From Planctomycetia bacterium (lineage in GTDB: Bacteria > Planctomycetota > Phycisphaerae > UBA1845 > UTPLA1), in contig JABTTW010000001.1 of NCBI GenBank assembly GCA_015075745.1, forward strand, positions 558,001-622,000: a DNA stretch of 64,000 nucleotides, read 5' to 3'. Positions 37,218 through 46,517 of this stretch are shown in pieces. Position numbers and translations under genes: made by a program. Numbering within the stretch: the stretch's first letter is position 1; the number at the start of each line of letters is the position of its first letter. The notes under the pieces were generated by a model, which saw only the letters and a list, made by a program, of their open reading frames with translations, was not told where the DNA came from and searched no databases.

Positions 37218-39290
37218 TCAGCCTCCCCGGGCGAGCCGCCGGCGTGCGACCCGTCGCCCTTTCCAACCCATCAGCCACAGCGGCACCATCATCCCGACGA
37301 CCGGTCCGACACCGGGCGCACAGCATCCCGGCGTCGATTGCGGGCCACCCGGCATTTCCAGAATATCGGGAATACCGTTCCCATTGTTGTCCGCCAGATC
37401 ATTCGTCCCGGGCGCCATGTCCAGGCAATCCGGCACCGAGTCGCCGTCGCTGTCGGTATCCGCGACGCCGCATCCACACGCGCCGGGTGCCACCTTTGCG
37501 GCATCTGCAGGACATCCATCATTGCAATCAGGCGTCCCATCGCCGTCGCTGTCCGCGTCGGCAACGCCACATCCGCAAATTCCCGGGGCGGTCTTGTTGG
37601 CGTCCGTCGGACATCCGTCGCACGCGTCACCCAGACCGTCTCCATCGCTGTCGGCCTGGTCCGAGTTTGCGGTCTGGGGGCAATTATCGAGTTCGTCGTT
37701 GAAGCCGTCGTCATCCTCGTCAGGGCCGATCATCACCAGTATCGCGGACGAGCCGTCCGTGAAATTTGCAATGAAGCCCACTTGTCCGGCATCGTTAAGG
37801 TTTTCCCGATTCCCATCCTCCGAGCCCCTTGCCCCAGAGCTGATTCCCAGTCCCTGCACCGTCCGGATGTCCCCCGGCGCGACCTCGATTGATTCACTGC
37901 TCTGTGAGACGAGCCCCAGCCCCTCGCCGGGAACGTGAATCCAAAGACTCTGTTCGTTGACGTTAGGCGTGACCGCGGAGCCACCGAGCGTTGCATGAAA
38001 CAGGACCCAACCCTTGTTGTTGATCCCGCCAAACGTGATTACATCGAAGTTCGTATCCGGCGGCAGTCCGGGAGCCTGTGATCCCTCGCGCGCAATGAGT
38101 TCAAGCACGCCGCCGGCATCCGACCACAGTCCGGTGTCGTTGGTCATGTCCACGCCTGCGCCGGTGAGCGGCGCGACAAAGGCGATGCGTCCCGATCCAT
38201 TCAACCCCGGTCTCACATTCCCAGGACTGACGAAATCCCCGAACCGAACTCCCATCGGCGTTCCCGGCGCCTGATCCCTTTCCAACGCCACGAGTCGGGA
38301 GGCTCCCCCGCCCATCACCCAGACACCCGTATCGTTCGTCGCGTCAATAGCCCCTCCCGAGGCGATCGTCGCGGCGAACGAGATGTTCCCCGCGTTGTTG
38401 ATATCGGGGTGAAGGAAAGTAATGAAATTCGCCGCTGGGATGATCCCCGGTGCTGCGTCACCGGCGCGTACGGCTAGGTTCAGTGATCCGACGCCTCCCA
38501 CCCAGATTCCGCGACCGTTGAACCCGGTGACCAATGGTCCAAACAGATTCGCATGAAAGGCGACTTGTCCGAGGTTGTTCAAGGTCGGCAGGAAGATGCC
38601 GCGAAATACCGTATTCGTCTCCGTGCCGGGCGCCGCGTCTCCGTCGCGCGCCACCAGCCCGAGTTGGCCGGTCGCATCAGAGAAAACGCATTCATCATTC
38701 GTGGAGTTAATGCCCGTACCCGAAAGCGCGCAATAGAACGCACTGTGTCCGGCATCGTTCAACAGGGGGCTTCCAAACAGACTGAACGTGACGCCCATGC
38801 TCGTGCCGGGCGCTGGAGTTCCTCGACGCGCGAGCAATGAAGAAACGCCTGATCCATCGGTGAAAAGACAGACGTTGTTTGAATTAGTTACGGTGTCTAC
38901 GCCCGGCCCCAGCAGGTTGCTATAAACTGAAATCCGACCGTTAGAGTTCTGTACCGGAAGACCCGTTGCCCAATAGGCGACGCCCGGGTTCGTGCCCGGC
39001 GCCTGATCTCCCCACCGCAAGTGAAGCATCAGTCCGCCCGACCGCTCGACCCAGATTCCGCCGCCGTTTTCAAGCGTGACGCCGGGACCCATCAGCCGAC
39101 CGTCAAATGCGACCCTGCCTTGGGCGTTAATCACGGAATCCTGAATGCCATTGAAGACGACCCCCGGATCGGTGCCCGGCGCCTGCTGACCCGTCACCAC
39201 CGCCGTTCGGACCGGCGCCCCCCCATGGACGGGGCCGGTCAGCATCCCGAGCAGGACCATTACTAATACAAGAACCCTATCGCCGCGCAT
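37218..39290 (-). CDS. Secreted repeat protein with thrombospondin-3 calcium motifs and GC-TM-RRR C-terminal anchor
   Basis: 690 residues. Signal peptide about 1-24. Seven or eight repeats of about 60 residues follow, each with A-P-G-T near its start and a core N-x-x-G-x-[VI]-x-F (INAQGRVAFDG, LNNLGQVAFHA, INNAGNISFAA). Next are aspartate-rich DxDxDGxxD type-3 repeats (ADSDGDGLGDACDGCP), which bind calcium. The tail is TPGCCAPGVGPVVG, a hydrophobic stretch and KGRRVARRR, resembling Cys-containing sorting signals of the MYXO-CTERM/GC_trans_RRR kind. Predicted cell-surface protein; role unknown. Confidence 0.8.
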   Translation of the reverse strand: MRGDRVLVLVMVLLGMLTGPVHGGAPVRTAVVTGQQAPGTDPGVVFNGIQDSVINAQGRVAFDGRLMGPGVTLENGGGIWVERSGGLMLHLRWGDQAPGTNPGVAYWATGLPVQNSNGRISVYSNLLGPGVDTVTNSNNVCLFTDGSGVSSLLARRGTPAPGTSMGVTFSLFGSPLLNDAGHSAFYCALSGTGINSTNDECVFSDATGQLGLVARDGDAAPGTETNTVFRGIFLPTLNNLGQVAFHANLFGPLVTGFNGRGIWVGGVGSLNLAVRAGDAAPGIIPAANFITFLHPDINNAGNISFAATIASGGAIDATNDTGVWVMGGGASRLVALERDQAPGTPMGVRFGDFVSPGNVRPGLNGSGRIAFVAPLTGAGVDMTNDTGLWSDAGGVLELIAREGSQAPGLPPDTNFDVITFGGINNKGWVLFHATLGGSAVTPNVNEQSLWIHVPGEGLGLVSQSSESIEVAPGDIRTVQGLGISSGARGSEDGNRENLNDAGQVGFIANFTDGSSAILVMIGPDEDDDGFNDELDNCPQTANSDQADSDGDGLGDACDGCPTDANKTAPGICGCGVADADSDGDGTPDCNDGCPADAAKVAPGACGCGVADTDSDGDSVPDCLDMAPGTNDLADNNGNGIPDILEMPGGPQSTPGCCAPGVGPVVGMMVPLWLMGWKGRRVARRRLARGG

Positions 39291-39459
39291 GATTCACCTC
39301 GTAGGCGTGTATCCAAGTCCAGACAGTGACCGCCAAATCGACGGCTCAGGGACGAGCCTTATCGCCCGGTCGCGAGGATGGAAACTGTTGGACAAGTACT
39401 CATGCGCAGCTCAGACGCCGCAAACGTCAATCAACCCATTTTTCTTCGTTTTCGGCCCT

Positions 39460-41058
39460 TTAACCCGCATATTTCATCAGTGATCTTCGAATGGTGATGG
39501 ACGGAGTTTTTCGGCTTTGTGCGTGAGCGGAGGGATGAAGGTGGAGGTTGGGGCGCGCAGGGCCCCCTTACCCCCAAGCGGTGATCAGGTTGTTTTTCGG
39601 GTCATGATGGGGCGGGCGGGATCAGGCGGAGTCGTGGAACCAGGGATCGCCACAGGTCCTGCAGGGGGCAGCTGCTCGACAGTCGCAGTACGACGCGGCG
39701 CACGGAGACGACCACCCGCGCGGCGACCTTGAGGAGTTTCAGGCGAATGGTGTTCACCTGGGCCTCGGCCAGTTCGGTGCCGGCCAGGGCCGTGCGGCGC
39801 AGCGTTTCCACCAGGACGTAGGCCGCCGAGGACAACAGCAGCCGGAACTGATTGGCCAGGAAGGCGTGGCAACTGGTGCGATCGGCGAAGAGCCCGAGCT
39901 GCTGCTCCTTGATGCGGTTCTCCATGTCGCCGCGGGCCGTGTACAGACCGTCGTAGATATCGTTCGGCGTGCGGTCGGTCAGGTTGGTCACCACGAATCG
40001 AACGTTGGGCCCCTGAACCAGCCGCTCGGCCTTGACGATCACGCGGCGCGGGCGATCCCAGGTCTGCGCCGCGTACTCGATCTCGTGGAAGTTCCGCACC
40101 TTCTGCTGCGTGGTGGCGAACTGGGCCTCGGCCGCCTGCATGAAGGACTCGGCCGCTTTCTCCAGGACGGTGTTGCGGGCCAGGCCCAGCACGTACTTGA
40201 CGCCGTGCCGGTCGCACCATTTCATCATTCGCCGGCGGCAGAAGCCGGAATCCCCGCGGACGATGATCCGCACCCCGGGCCACGCCTGTCGCAAGCGCTG
40301 CACCAGCAGCTTCAGGATGGGCCAGGCGTGATGGGCCCCGTCGATGTTGCTGGGCCGCAGGTAGGAGACCAGCAGCCGCGAGCCGCAGAACACATACAGC
40401 GGTAGGAAGCAGTGGTGGTCGTAATAGCCGTGGAAGAAGCGGCCTTCCTGGTTGCCGTGGATCGGATCGTCGGTCGCGTCGAAGTCGAGGATCAATTCCT
40501 CCGGCGGCGATTCATAGGACGCGATGAACTGCTCCACCAGCACACGCGACATTCGTGCCAGGTCGCCGCGCGTGACGCGGTTCTCCAGCCGGCACAAGGT
40601 CGGACTGCTGGCCAGCGGCTCATCCGCGCTCGGCGGCCGCCCGGTCAGGACCGCCAGCACGGGATCGCTCCGCAGGGCTTGATGGTCGTTGAGATCTTCG
40701 TAGCCCATCGCAATGGCAAAGATGCGCTGGGCCAGCATGACCCGCTGGTCATGTTGAATTCGGGCCGGATCACGCGGGTCGTTGATGACCCCGGCCAGTT
40801 GATCGACCAGGCCCAGACGCCGCTCGACCTCCCGAAGCAGCAGACCCCCGGCGTCTGAGGTGAGCGTTCCGCCTGTGAAATCGGCCACGATTTTCTTGCG
40901 GCCGAGACTGGAAAAGAACATCGGTTTGCTGTTACAGTCTGTCACGAAAAAGCCTCCCTGCCTATGGACCGGAATGTTCTTAAGAAACCCCAGTCTACAA
41001 GGCTTCGAGGCTTTTTCTATTCCTATTCAACGCCGACCTGATGAAATATTCGGGTTAA
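39460..41058 (-). mobile_element. IS1380-family insertion sequence, 1599 bp
   Basis: Terminal inverted repeats of 21 bp with a single mismatch: left 39460-39480 reads TTAACCCG-C-ATATTTCATCAG, right 41038-41058 is the complement with A in place of C. One transposase gene fills the element. No identical flanking duplication of 4-5 bp is visible. The element lies in the relic described at 41059-41240 and is directly upstream of the repeat-protein gene at 37218-39290. Confidence 0.92.
39602..40945 (-). CDS. IS1380-family transposase
   Basis: 447 residues, intact. DDE-type transposase with LDFDATDDPIHGNQEGRF and YYDHHCFLPLYVFCG, then RGDSGFCRRRMM and YTARGDMENRIKEQQLG, the typical IS1380 signatures. 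Full length and without stop codons, so the copy may still be active. Confidence 0.95.
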   Translation of the reverse strand: MTDCNSKPMFFSSLGRKKIVADFTGGTLTSDAGGLLLREVERRLGLVDQLAGVINDPRDPARIQHDQRVMLAQRIFAIAMGYEDLNDHQALRSDPVLAVLTGRPPSADEPLASSPTLCRLENRVTRGDLARMSRVLVEQFIASYESPPEELILDFDATDDPIHGNQEGRFFHGYYDHHCFLPLYVFCGSRLLVSYLRPSNIDGAHHAWPILKLLVQRLRQAWPGVRIIVRGDSGFCRRRMMKWCDRHGVKYVLGLARNTVLEKAAESFMQAAEAQFATTQQKVRNFHEIEYAAQTWDRPRRVIVKAERLVQGPNVRFVVTNLTDRTPNDIYDGLYTARGDMENRIKEQQLGLFADRTSCHAFLANQFRLLLSSAAYVLVETLRRTALAGTELAEAQVNTIRLKLLKVAARVVVSVRRVVLRLSSSCPLQDLWRSLVPRLRLIPPAPS

Positions 41059-41240
41059 GGTCAGCAAAAGGCCCGGTACCAGAAGCCCGACAGTGGGCCC
41101 AACGCCCGGTGCACAACAACCGGGTGTCGCCTGCGGAGTAGGGGGAGTATCGAGACAATCCGCCACGCCGTTCCCGTTCGAGTCGGTATCCGGAAGACCG
41201 CATCCGCATTCGCCCGGCGCTATTTTCGCAGCGTCCAAAC
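41059..41240 (-). pseudogene. Relic tail of a second GC-TM-RRR surface protein, cut by the IS element
   Basis: About 60 residues on the minus strand read DAAKIAPGECGCG, then DTDSNGNGVADCLD and ATPGCCAPGVGPTVGLLVPG-LLLT, closely matching the end of the protein at 37218-39290. Translation then runs into the IS. On the other side of the IS, minus strand 39459-39431 can be read as R-K-R-R-K-M-G-stop if about five bases are dropped at the junction, giving the missing basic end. Upstream of 41240 the homology stops, so the N-terminal part is lost. The rest of 41241-41368 shows nothing recognisable and probably carries the rsmH promoter. Confidence 0.75.
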
Positions 41241-41368
41241 TTGCAAAGCTCCAAGGATGCTGGCCGGCAATTGCGGTTATTGGTTCGTCGCTGGAGGCTC
41301 CAATCGTGACGCCTCGGCAGCCGCTTTCAGGCTTGCCGTCTGACGATGCCCACCGTCCAATTCATCTC

Positions 41369-42319
41369 ATGGAAAATATCCACGACCAATCCCTCGTTCC
41401 GGGTTCACAGCCAGGTGACCAGCCGTCTCACGTCCCCGTCCTGCCGCGCGAGGTCTGCGATTTTCTGCTGGCGGACAAGCCTGCCCTCCTGGTCGATTGC
41501 ACCCTCGGTCTTGGCGGCCACTCCGAACTGCTTCTCCAGTCCGATCCTGCCCTCCGGGTGATCGGCCTTGATTGCGACGAATCGAACCTCGCCCACAGCC
41601 GGTCGCGCCTCGATGCCTACGGAGACCGTTTCACCGGCGCACAGGCAAATTTTGCCGATCTTCCTCAGGCCCTGGCTGACCTGGGGCTTGCCAAGGTTGA
41701 CGGAGTCCTTGCCGACCTCGGCGTCAGCAGCAATCAGATTGAAGACCCATCGCGCGGGCTGAGCTTCGACCGCGACGGCCCCCTGGACATGCGACTGGAC
41801 AGGAGAAAGACGATCACTGCCGCTGACCTCGTCAACGGCCTCGGCGAAGGTGAACTGGCCGATCTACTTTACATACAGGGCGAAGAACGACACAGCCGAA
41901 GAATCTCAAAGCGGATTTGTCAGGCGCGTCGGCAAGGTCGGCTCGACAGCACGGTCGCCCTTGCGCGTCTCGTCGCCTCCGCCGTCGGACAGGATCCCGA
42001 TTCCCGCCGAGACCGGATTCACCCGGCCACTCGGACCTTCATGGCCCTCCGGATGGCGGTCAATCGGGAAACGGAGTCCCTGAAGCGTCTCCTCGCCGCG
42101 GCGCCGTCCGTCCTCGCGGACGGCGGACGTATCGTGATCATCAGCTTTCACAGCGGCGAAGATCGCCTTGTGAAAGAAGACTTTCGGACTCGCGCTCGAT
42201 CCGGATCGTACCAGCTGCTGACCAAGAAGCCGGTTACGCCGGGAAATGCCGAGTGTCAGTCGAACCGCCGCGCACGTTCCGCGAAGCTCCGTGCCGCGAA
42301 ATTCGTCGCCGGCCCTTGA
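41369..42319 (+). CDS. rsmH: 16S rRNA (cytosine(1402)-N(4))-methyltransferase
   Basis: Also known as MraW. 316 residues from ATG 41369; the longer open frame from 41093 covers the relic and is not used. Family motifs: HVPVLPREVCDFL, the SAM site DCTLGLGGHSELLL, GVLADLGVSSNQIEDPSRGLSF-type segment, and HPATRTFMALRMAVNRE, FHSGEDRLVK. It methylates C1402 of 16S rRNA and usually opens the dcw cluster, as here. No good ribosome-binding site is seen before 41369. Confidence 0.93.
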   Translation: MENIHDQSLVPGSQPGDQPSHVPVLPREVCDFLLADKPALLVDCTLGLGGHSELLLQSDPALRVIGLDCDESNLAHSRSRLDAYGDRFTGAQANFADLPQALADLGLAKVDGVLADLGVSSNQIEDPSRGLSFDRDGPLDMRLDRRKTITAADLVNGLGEGELADLLYIQGEERHSRRISKRICQARRQGRLDSTVALARLVASAVGQDPDSRRDRIHPATRTFMALRMAVNRETESLKRLLAAAPSVLADGGRIVIISFHSGEDRLVKEDFRTRARSGSYQLLTKKPVTPGNAECQSNRRARSAKLRAAKFVAGP

Positions 42320-42375
42320 GTCTCGCCGATTTTTTGATATCGTAGGTCGCCACTAGCACATGGAGGTGCATCTAG

Positions 42376-43569
42376 ATGACTAGGGAGACGAAGATCGGGC
42401 TGCTTGTCGGACTCGCCTTCATTATTGTTTTCGCCATCATCCTTTCTGAAAAGGGGCCGTCGAGTCGAAATTCTTCGCTCCCCGCCTTTTCAATGGTTGA
42501 TCGGATGGGGACCGATGCCGCTTCCGCCGCTGCCGGACAGCCTCTGGCCAACGCCGGAAAACTCCAGGTGGACAGGGCCCTGCCCCCCATCGTTCAGCCG
42601 GCCATCGGCGTGAACCCCGACATGGCGATGCGCGAGGAAGAGGTCGCCCAGGGACCGCGCGTCGGCGAAGAGGAGTTGCCCCCGCTGCCGGATTCCGTAA
42701 TCAGTCTTATCAATGGCGACATCGCGCCGACCGAGCCGACGACCGACTCCGTTGGGGCCGATGCGATGCCCGCTTTCACGGCGAACGTGCCGCGGACTAA
42801 CGTGAACGATTCGCCGGCCTCTACTTGGTCAACCCCCGCCGAGCCGACGTCAGGCCAGCGCGTGGAATTGGCCGCCTCACAGCAGCCGATGATCACTGCG
42901 CCGGTCGTCGAGCAGAGTCCGACTTACAAGATCAGGACCGAGCATACAGTTGACAAGGGCGAAAGCCTTGGAAAGATCGCCGCCAAGTATTATGAGCGAT
43001 CCACCCCCCAGCGAATTGACGCCATCTACGCGGTCAATAAGGACGTCCTCGACAATCGCCACACCGTAAAGGTTGGCCAGAAGCTCAGGATTCCCGACCT
43101 CGGTGAGGCTGCCAAACACTTTGAGCCCGCGCCGGATTTCGCCCTCAGCAATCTCAAGTCGGAGTCTGATATCCAAGCTCAACCTCGTACGAAGGAAGCG
43201 GTGCGCATCCCGATCCCGATCGGAGAAAAGAATCAGCCGGCAACGACTCAGGTCCCGGCGATGACGGCCGATGCACTGAACCCGACCATCCGCGTGCCAA
43301 AAACGGCTGATGCCGCCCAGCGCAGAGAAACCCCCAAGGCATATAAGGTGTACGAAGTCCGCCCCAGCGACACGCTGAGCAAGATCGCCCGTCGCGAATT
43401 GGGCAGCGAAAAGTTCACCCGCGATCTCTTCGAGCTTAATAAGGACGTGATCACCAATAAGAACACGATCAAGCCCGGCATGAAGCTGCGGCTACCGGTT
43501 CCCTCCGCAGCATTACCCGAAGATCGCCGCGTCTTCACCTCAAACGGCATCGGTGATATCGATCCCTGA
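42376..43569 (+). CDS. Membrane-anchored protein with two LysM domains
   Basis: 397 residues, GGAGGTG ribosome-binding site. One membrane helix at about residues 7-23, a disordered linker of about 160 residues, then LysM domains at about 184-242 (HTVDKGESLGKIAAKYY, VKVGQKLRIP) and about 325-380 (VRPSDTLSKIARRELG, IKPGMKLRLP). LysM binds peptidoglycan. Sitting between rsmH and ftsL, it probably acts in wall or division. Confidence 0.85.
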   Translation: MTRETKIGLLVGLAFIIVFAIILSEKGPSSRNSSLPAFSMVDRMGTDAASAAAGQPLANAGKLQVDRALPPIVQPAIGVNPDMAMREEEVAQGPRVGEEELPPLPDSVISLINGDIAPTEPTTDSVGADAMPAFTANVPRTNVNDSPASTWSTPAEPTSGQRVELAASQQPMITAPVVEQSPTYKIRTEHTVDKGESLGKIAAKYYERSTPQRIDAIYAVNKDVLDNRHTVKVGQKLRIPDLGEAAKHFEPAPDFALSNLKSESDIQAQPRTKEAVRIPIPIGEKNQPATTQVPAMTADALNPTIRVPKTADAAQRRETPKAYKVYEVRPSDTLSKIARRELGSEKFTRDLFELNKDVITNKNTIKPGMKLRLPVPSAALPEDRRVFTSNGIGDIDP

Positions 43570-43581
43570 TGGAGGTCGGAC

Positions 43582-43851
43582 GTGACCGTTCTTCGTGCAT
43601 TGCTCGTCGTGTTTGCCCTGGTTGCCGTAGGGCTGGGTATCGTCGCGATAAGGGGTGAAACCGCAAAGGCGGCGAACCGGGTCCAGAAGCTCCATCAGGC
43701 CAAAGTGGTTCTTGAACAGGAACTGTGGGCCAGGGAAATGGAGCTTGCCAAGCTTCGCGGCCCGGACGAGATTCGCAAGCGTGCGTCCGAGCTCGGTCTC
43801 GATATTCTTCCCCCGACCGCACCGCAGTCCGCCCCGGTGCCTGCTCGCTGA
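43582..43851 (+). CDS. ftsL: FtsL-like division protein
   Basis: 89 residues, GTG start preceded by GGAGG. One membrane helix at about 4-22, then a coiled coil of about 45 residues (KAANRVQKLHQAKVVLEQEL) ending in IRKRASELGL, typical of FtsL/DivIC. Position between rsmH and ftsI supports the call; sequence alone is weak because FtsL is poorly conserved. Confidence 0.75.
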   Translation: MTVLRALLVVFALVAVGLGIVAIRGETAKAANRVQKLHQAKVVLEQELWAREMELAKLRGPDEIRKRASELGLDILPPTAPQSAPVPAR

Positions 43852-43926
43852 TACGTGGTTCCTTGGAGGGCGACGCCGCTTTGACGGGCAAACTGGCCCC
43901 ATACCCTGACTTGTGGATGTGCCACC

Positions 43927-45675
43927 GTGCGATCTCGCAGATCAAATCTTGCTGGGCAAATACTCATCGTCGCCGTGATGGGCTCGTTCTTCGCGTTGGC
44001 AGGCCGTCTCGTCTATATCAACGCCTGCGACAGCACGATGCTGCTCGCCCGGGCCGACCGTCAGCAGCAAAGCGTCGTTCCCCTCCGCCATCGTCGCGGC
44101 CTCATCGTTGACAATCACGGCAGAGTCATTGCCGGAACCATTCTCCGCAAGAGCGTCTTTGCCGATCCGAAGGTCGTCCCAGACAAGGCCGCCGCCGCGA
44201 ACACGGTTGCCGAGATTCTTCACATCCCATCCGCTGAGATCATGCCGGACCTGATGGCCGCCGAGGATCGCCGCTTCTTCGTCATCAGAAGAGGCGTCTC
44301 CGAAGAGCAGGCTCGGGCCATCAGTGACGCAGGCATCTACGGCCTCGGCATTTTCGATGAACCATACCGAACCTACCCAATGAACTCCCTCGCAGCCGCC
44401 CTCATTGGGTTCGTTTCACCCGACGGGGTCGGCGTGAGCGGACTGGAGTTTCAGTGCGAGGCATGGCTCGGCGGACAGAACGGCATCAAGACCATCATCC
44501 GCGATGCCCGCCGAAAGGCGTTCTGGCTCGCCGACGGAGGCTATCGCCCCCCCCGTGATGGATTCCACGTCGTCCTGACGCTTGACGCGGAGATTCAGGC
44601 CAACGTCGAAACCCAGTTGGTCGATGCGGTTTCCAGGTATCAGGCCGCAAGTGCTGTCGGAATCGTCATGCACGCCAAGTCCGGCGCGATCCTCGCCCTA
44701 GCCAATGTGCCCAGCTTTGATCCCAATCAATACCAGGACTACGGAGCGAATCGCTACCGCAATCGTGCCATCACCGATCCGTTCGAGCCCGGCAGCACCT
44801 TCAAGCCATTCATCGCCGCCGCCGCACTCGCTGAGAAGGTCGTCCGCATGGACGAGATCTTCGACTGTGAGAACGGCGCCTGGTCCGACGGCGTTCGCGT
44901 CCTGCACGACCACCATCCCTACGGCGCCCTCCGATTCGACGATGTGGTCGTCAAATCGAGCAACGTCGGAATGGCGAAGATCGGCAAGCGTCTCGGAAAT
45001 CGCAAGCTCTTCGATTACGTCAAGGCATTCGGGTTCGGTGATAAGACCGGCCTCGATCTCATCGGCGAAGACCCCGGCATCCTTCTTCCCTATTCTCGAT
45101 GGACGGCATTCAGCACCACCAGCATTCCCATCGGGCAGGAAATCAGCGTCACGCCGATCCAGATGGCCCGTGCTTTTTGCGCCATTGCCAATGGCGGCAA
45201 TCTCGTTCAGCCGCACATGATCCGCGCCGTCATGACGCCTGACGGACGCCTGGTGAGCGACTTCTCCAATCCGCCGGCGGCGGGCCAGGCGATTCCCGAA
45301 GCCGTTGCCAAACGAATGCGCGACGAAGTCTTGTGTGCCGTTGTCGAGCGCGGCACAGGTACGAAGTCACGTTTGCCCAACTACCGCGTTTTCGGGAAAA
45401 CCGGTACCGCCCAGATCGCCCGGAAGGGCGGCGGCGGCTACGAGCGAGACGCGTATGTCAGTTCATTCATTGCCGGCGCACCGGCAAGCGATCCTGAACT
45501 CGTCGTCTTCGTCGCCGTGCTGAAGCCCAAGAAGAGCATCGGCTACTACGGCGGCACCGTCGCCGCACCGGCCGTCCGTGAGATTCTCGCCCACGCCCTG
45601 GCATATCTTCAGGTCCCCCCCGACCAGACGCCGACCGCCCTATCCGCCTTCACCGAAGAACTCCCTCGCGACTAG
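43927..45675 (+). CDS. ftsI: Division-specific peptidoglycan transpeptidase (PBP3/FtsI)
   Basis: 582 residues, GTG start. N-terminal helix about 9-27, dimerisation domain, then a transpeptidase domain with active-site Ser290 (STFK), SSN motif at 344-346 and KTGTA starting at 491. It cross-links septal peptidoglycan. No PASTA domains. Fourth gene of the dcw-type cluster; in most bacteria murE follows, but here the cluster stops at a recombinase relic. Confidence 0.92.
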   Translation: MRSRRSNLAGQILIVAVMGSFFALAGRLVYINACDSTMLLARADRQQQSVVPLRHRRGLIVDNHGRVIAGTILRKSVFADPKVVPDKAAAANTVAEILHIPSAEIMPDLMAAEDRRFFVIRRGVSEEQARAISDAGIYGLGIFDEPYRTYPMNSLAAALIGFVSPDGVGVSGLEFQCEAWLGGQNGIKTIIRDARRKAFWLADGGYRPPRDGFHVVLTLDAEIQANVETQLVDAVSRYQAASAVGIVMHAKSGAILALANVPSFDPNQYQDYGANRYRNRAITDPFEPGSTFKPFIAAAALAEKVVRMDEIFDCENGAWSDGVRVLHDHHPYGALRFDDVVVKSSNVGMAKIGKRLGNRKLFDYVKAFGFGDKTGLDLIGEDPGILLPYSRWTAFSTTSIPIGQEISVTPIQMARAFCAIANGGNLVQPHMIRAVMTPDGRLVSDFSNPPAAGQAIPEAVAKRMRDEVLCAVVERGTGTKSRLPNYRVFGKTGTAQIARKGGGGYERDAYVSSFIAGAPASDPELVVFVAVLKPKKSIGYYGGTVAAPAVREILAHALAYLQVPPDQTPTALSAFTEELPRD

Positions 45676-45732
45676 GACAATTTAGGTTTTTCCGTAATCG
45701 ATACCGCAGAGCACGGCCCAACCTGGTGCGGC

Positions 45733-46300
45733 ATGACGGGAGCTGACCGGACAATGCTCTACCGCGTCGCCAGTGGAACCGGCTTTCGAGCGGGAGAACG
45801 CGCAGCCTGACCAGGCACAGCTTCCAATTGGAAGCAGACCTGCCGGCGATCGCCTTGCATGCAACAGACTCGAAACGGCGTCGAAATGACCTCCAGCCGA
45901 TCAGGACGGACTTGGCCGACCTGCTACGGCCCTGGCTCTCGGAGCAATCGTCTGACGGGCCTGTATTCGCTTCCATGCCCAACCGGACGGCAGAGATGAT
46001 TCGCGCAGACCTTCGATTGGCGCGGGCACGGTAAATTCGTGGGGCTCACATCCCAGCCGAACGACGCAAGCGACGAGATTCGGACACCCTGGCGGTAGTT
46101 GACGGTGCTGGACGCATTGCCGACTTCCACGCCCTCCGCGTGTCGTTCATCACGCTCCTGTTCAAAGGCGGGGCATCCGTTCGCGTTGCCCAGGAATTGG
46201 CCCGGCACAGCGACCCCAAGCTCACGCTCAACGTTTACAGCAAGCTGGGCGTCCACGACTTAACGGGCGCCTTGGATGCTCTGCCGTCACAAAGGGGCAA
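45733..46300 (+). pseudogene. Degraded tyrosine recombinase (integrase) remnant
   Basis: The C-terminal catalytic part of a phage/XerC-like integrase can be read through one frameshift and one stop. MTGADRTMLYRVASGTGFRAGE carries the first catalytic arginine; near 45800 two bases are missing and the frame continues as LRSLTRHSFQLEADLP, then SKRRRNDLQPIRTDL. An in-frame TAA is at 46032-46034. After it come ADFHALRVSFITLLFKGG (H-x-L-R) and LARHSDPKLTLNVYSKLG (H and the tyrosine). The N-terminal half is gone. It lies 220 bp from tRNA-Thr, a usual integration site. No other element genes remain. Confidence 0.85.
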
Positions 46301-46479
46301 AGAGCGCGAGCAGCAGAAGCCTCGGGCGACGGGTTCCGGTGGGCCGGTCGGAGACCCCCAGCAACATCCACAGCAACCGGCGCGCGAAACCGTGCGAACG
46401 CCTTCGGCATCCCGCGCCGTCGCGAGCGCGGCCGCGCTGCCCAGAGATTCACGTAAGTCCTTGTCTCTAGCGGGGAAAC

Positions 46480-46504
46480 GCGGTGCCACACAAAGTGGCA
46501 CCGC
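46480..46504 (-). terminator. Strong hairpin downstream of tRNA-Thr
   Basis: GCGGTGCCAC and GTGGCACCGC form a perfect ten-pair stem with a five-base loop, 14 bp past the tRNA 3' end. No T-run follows, so it may end or stabilise the transcript, or be part of the recombinase relic. Confidence 0.45.
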
Positions 46505-46517
46505 TCGATGCGAAAAA

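Noticed and set aside
41093..41368. 92-codon N-terminal extension of rsmH
   Set aside because: It overlaps the relic tail in antisense and the RsmH homology begins after ATG 41369.
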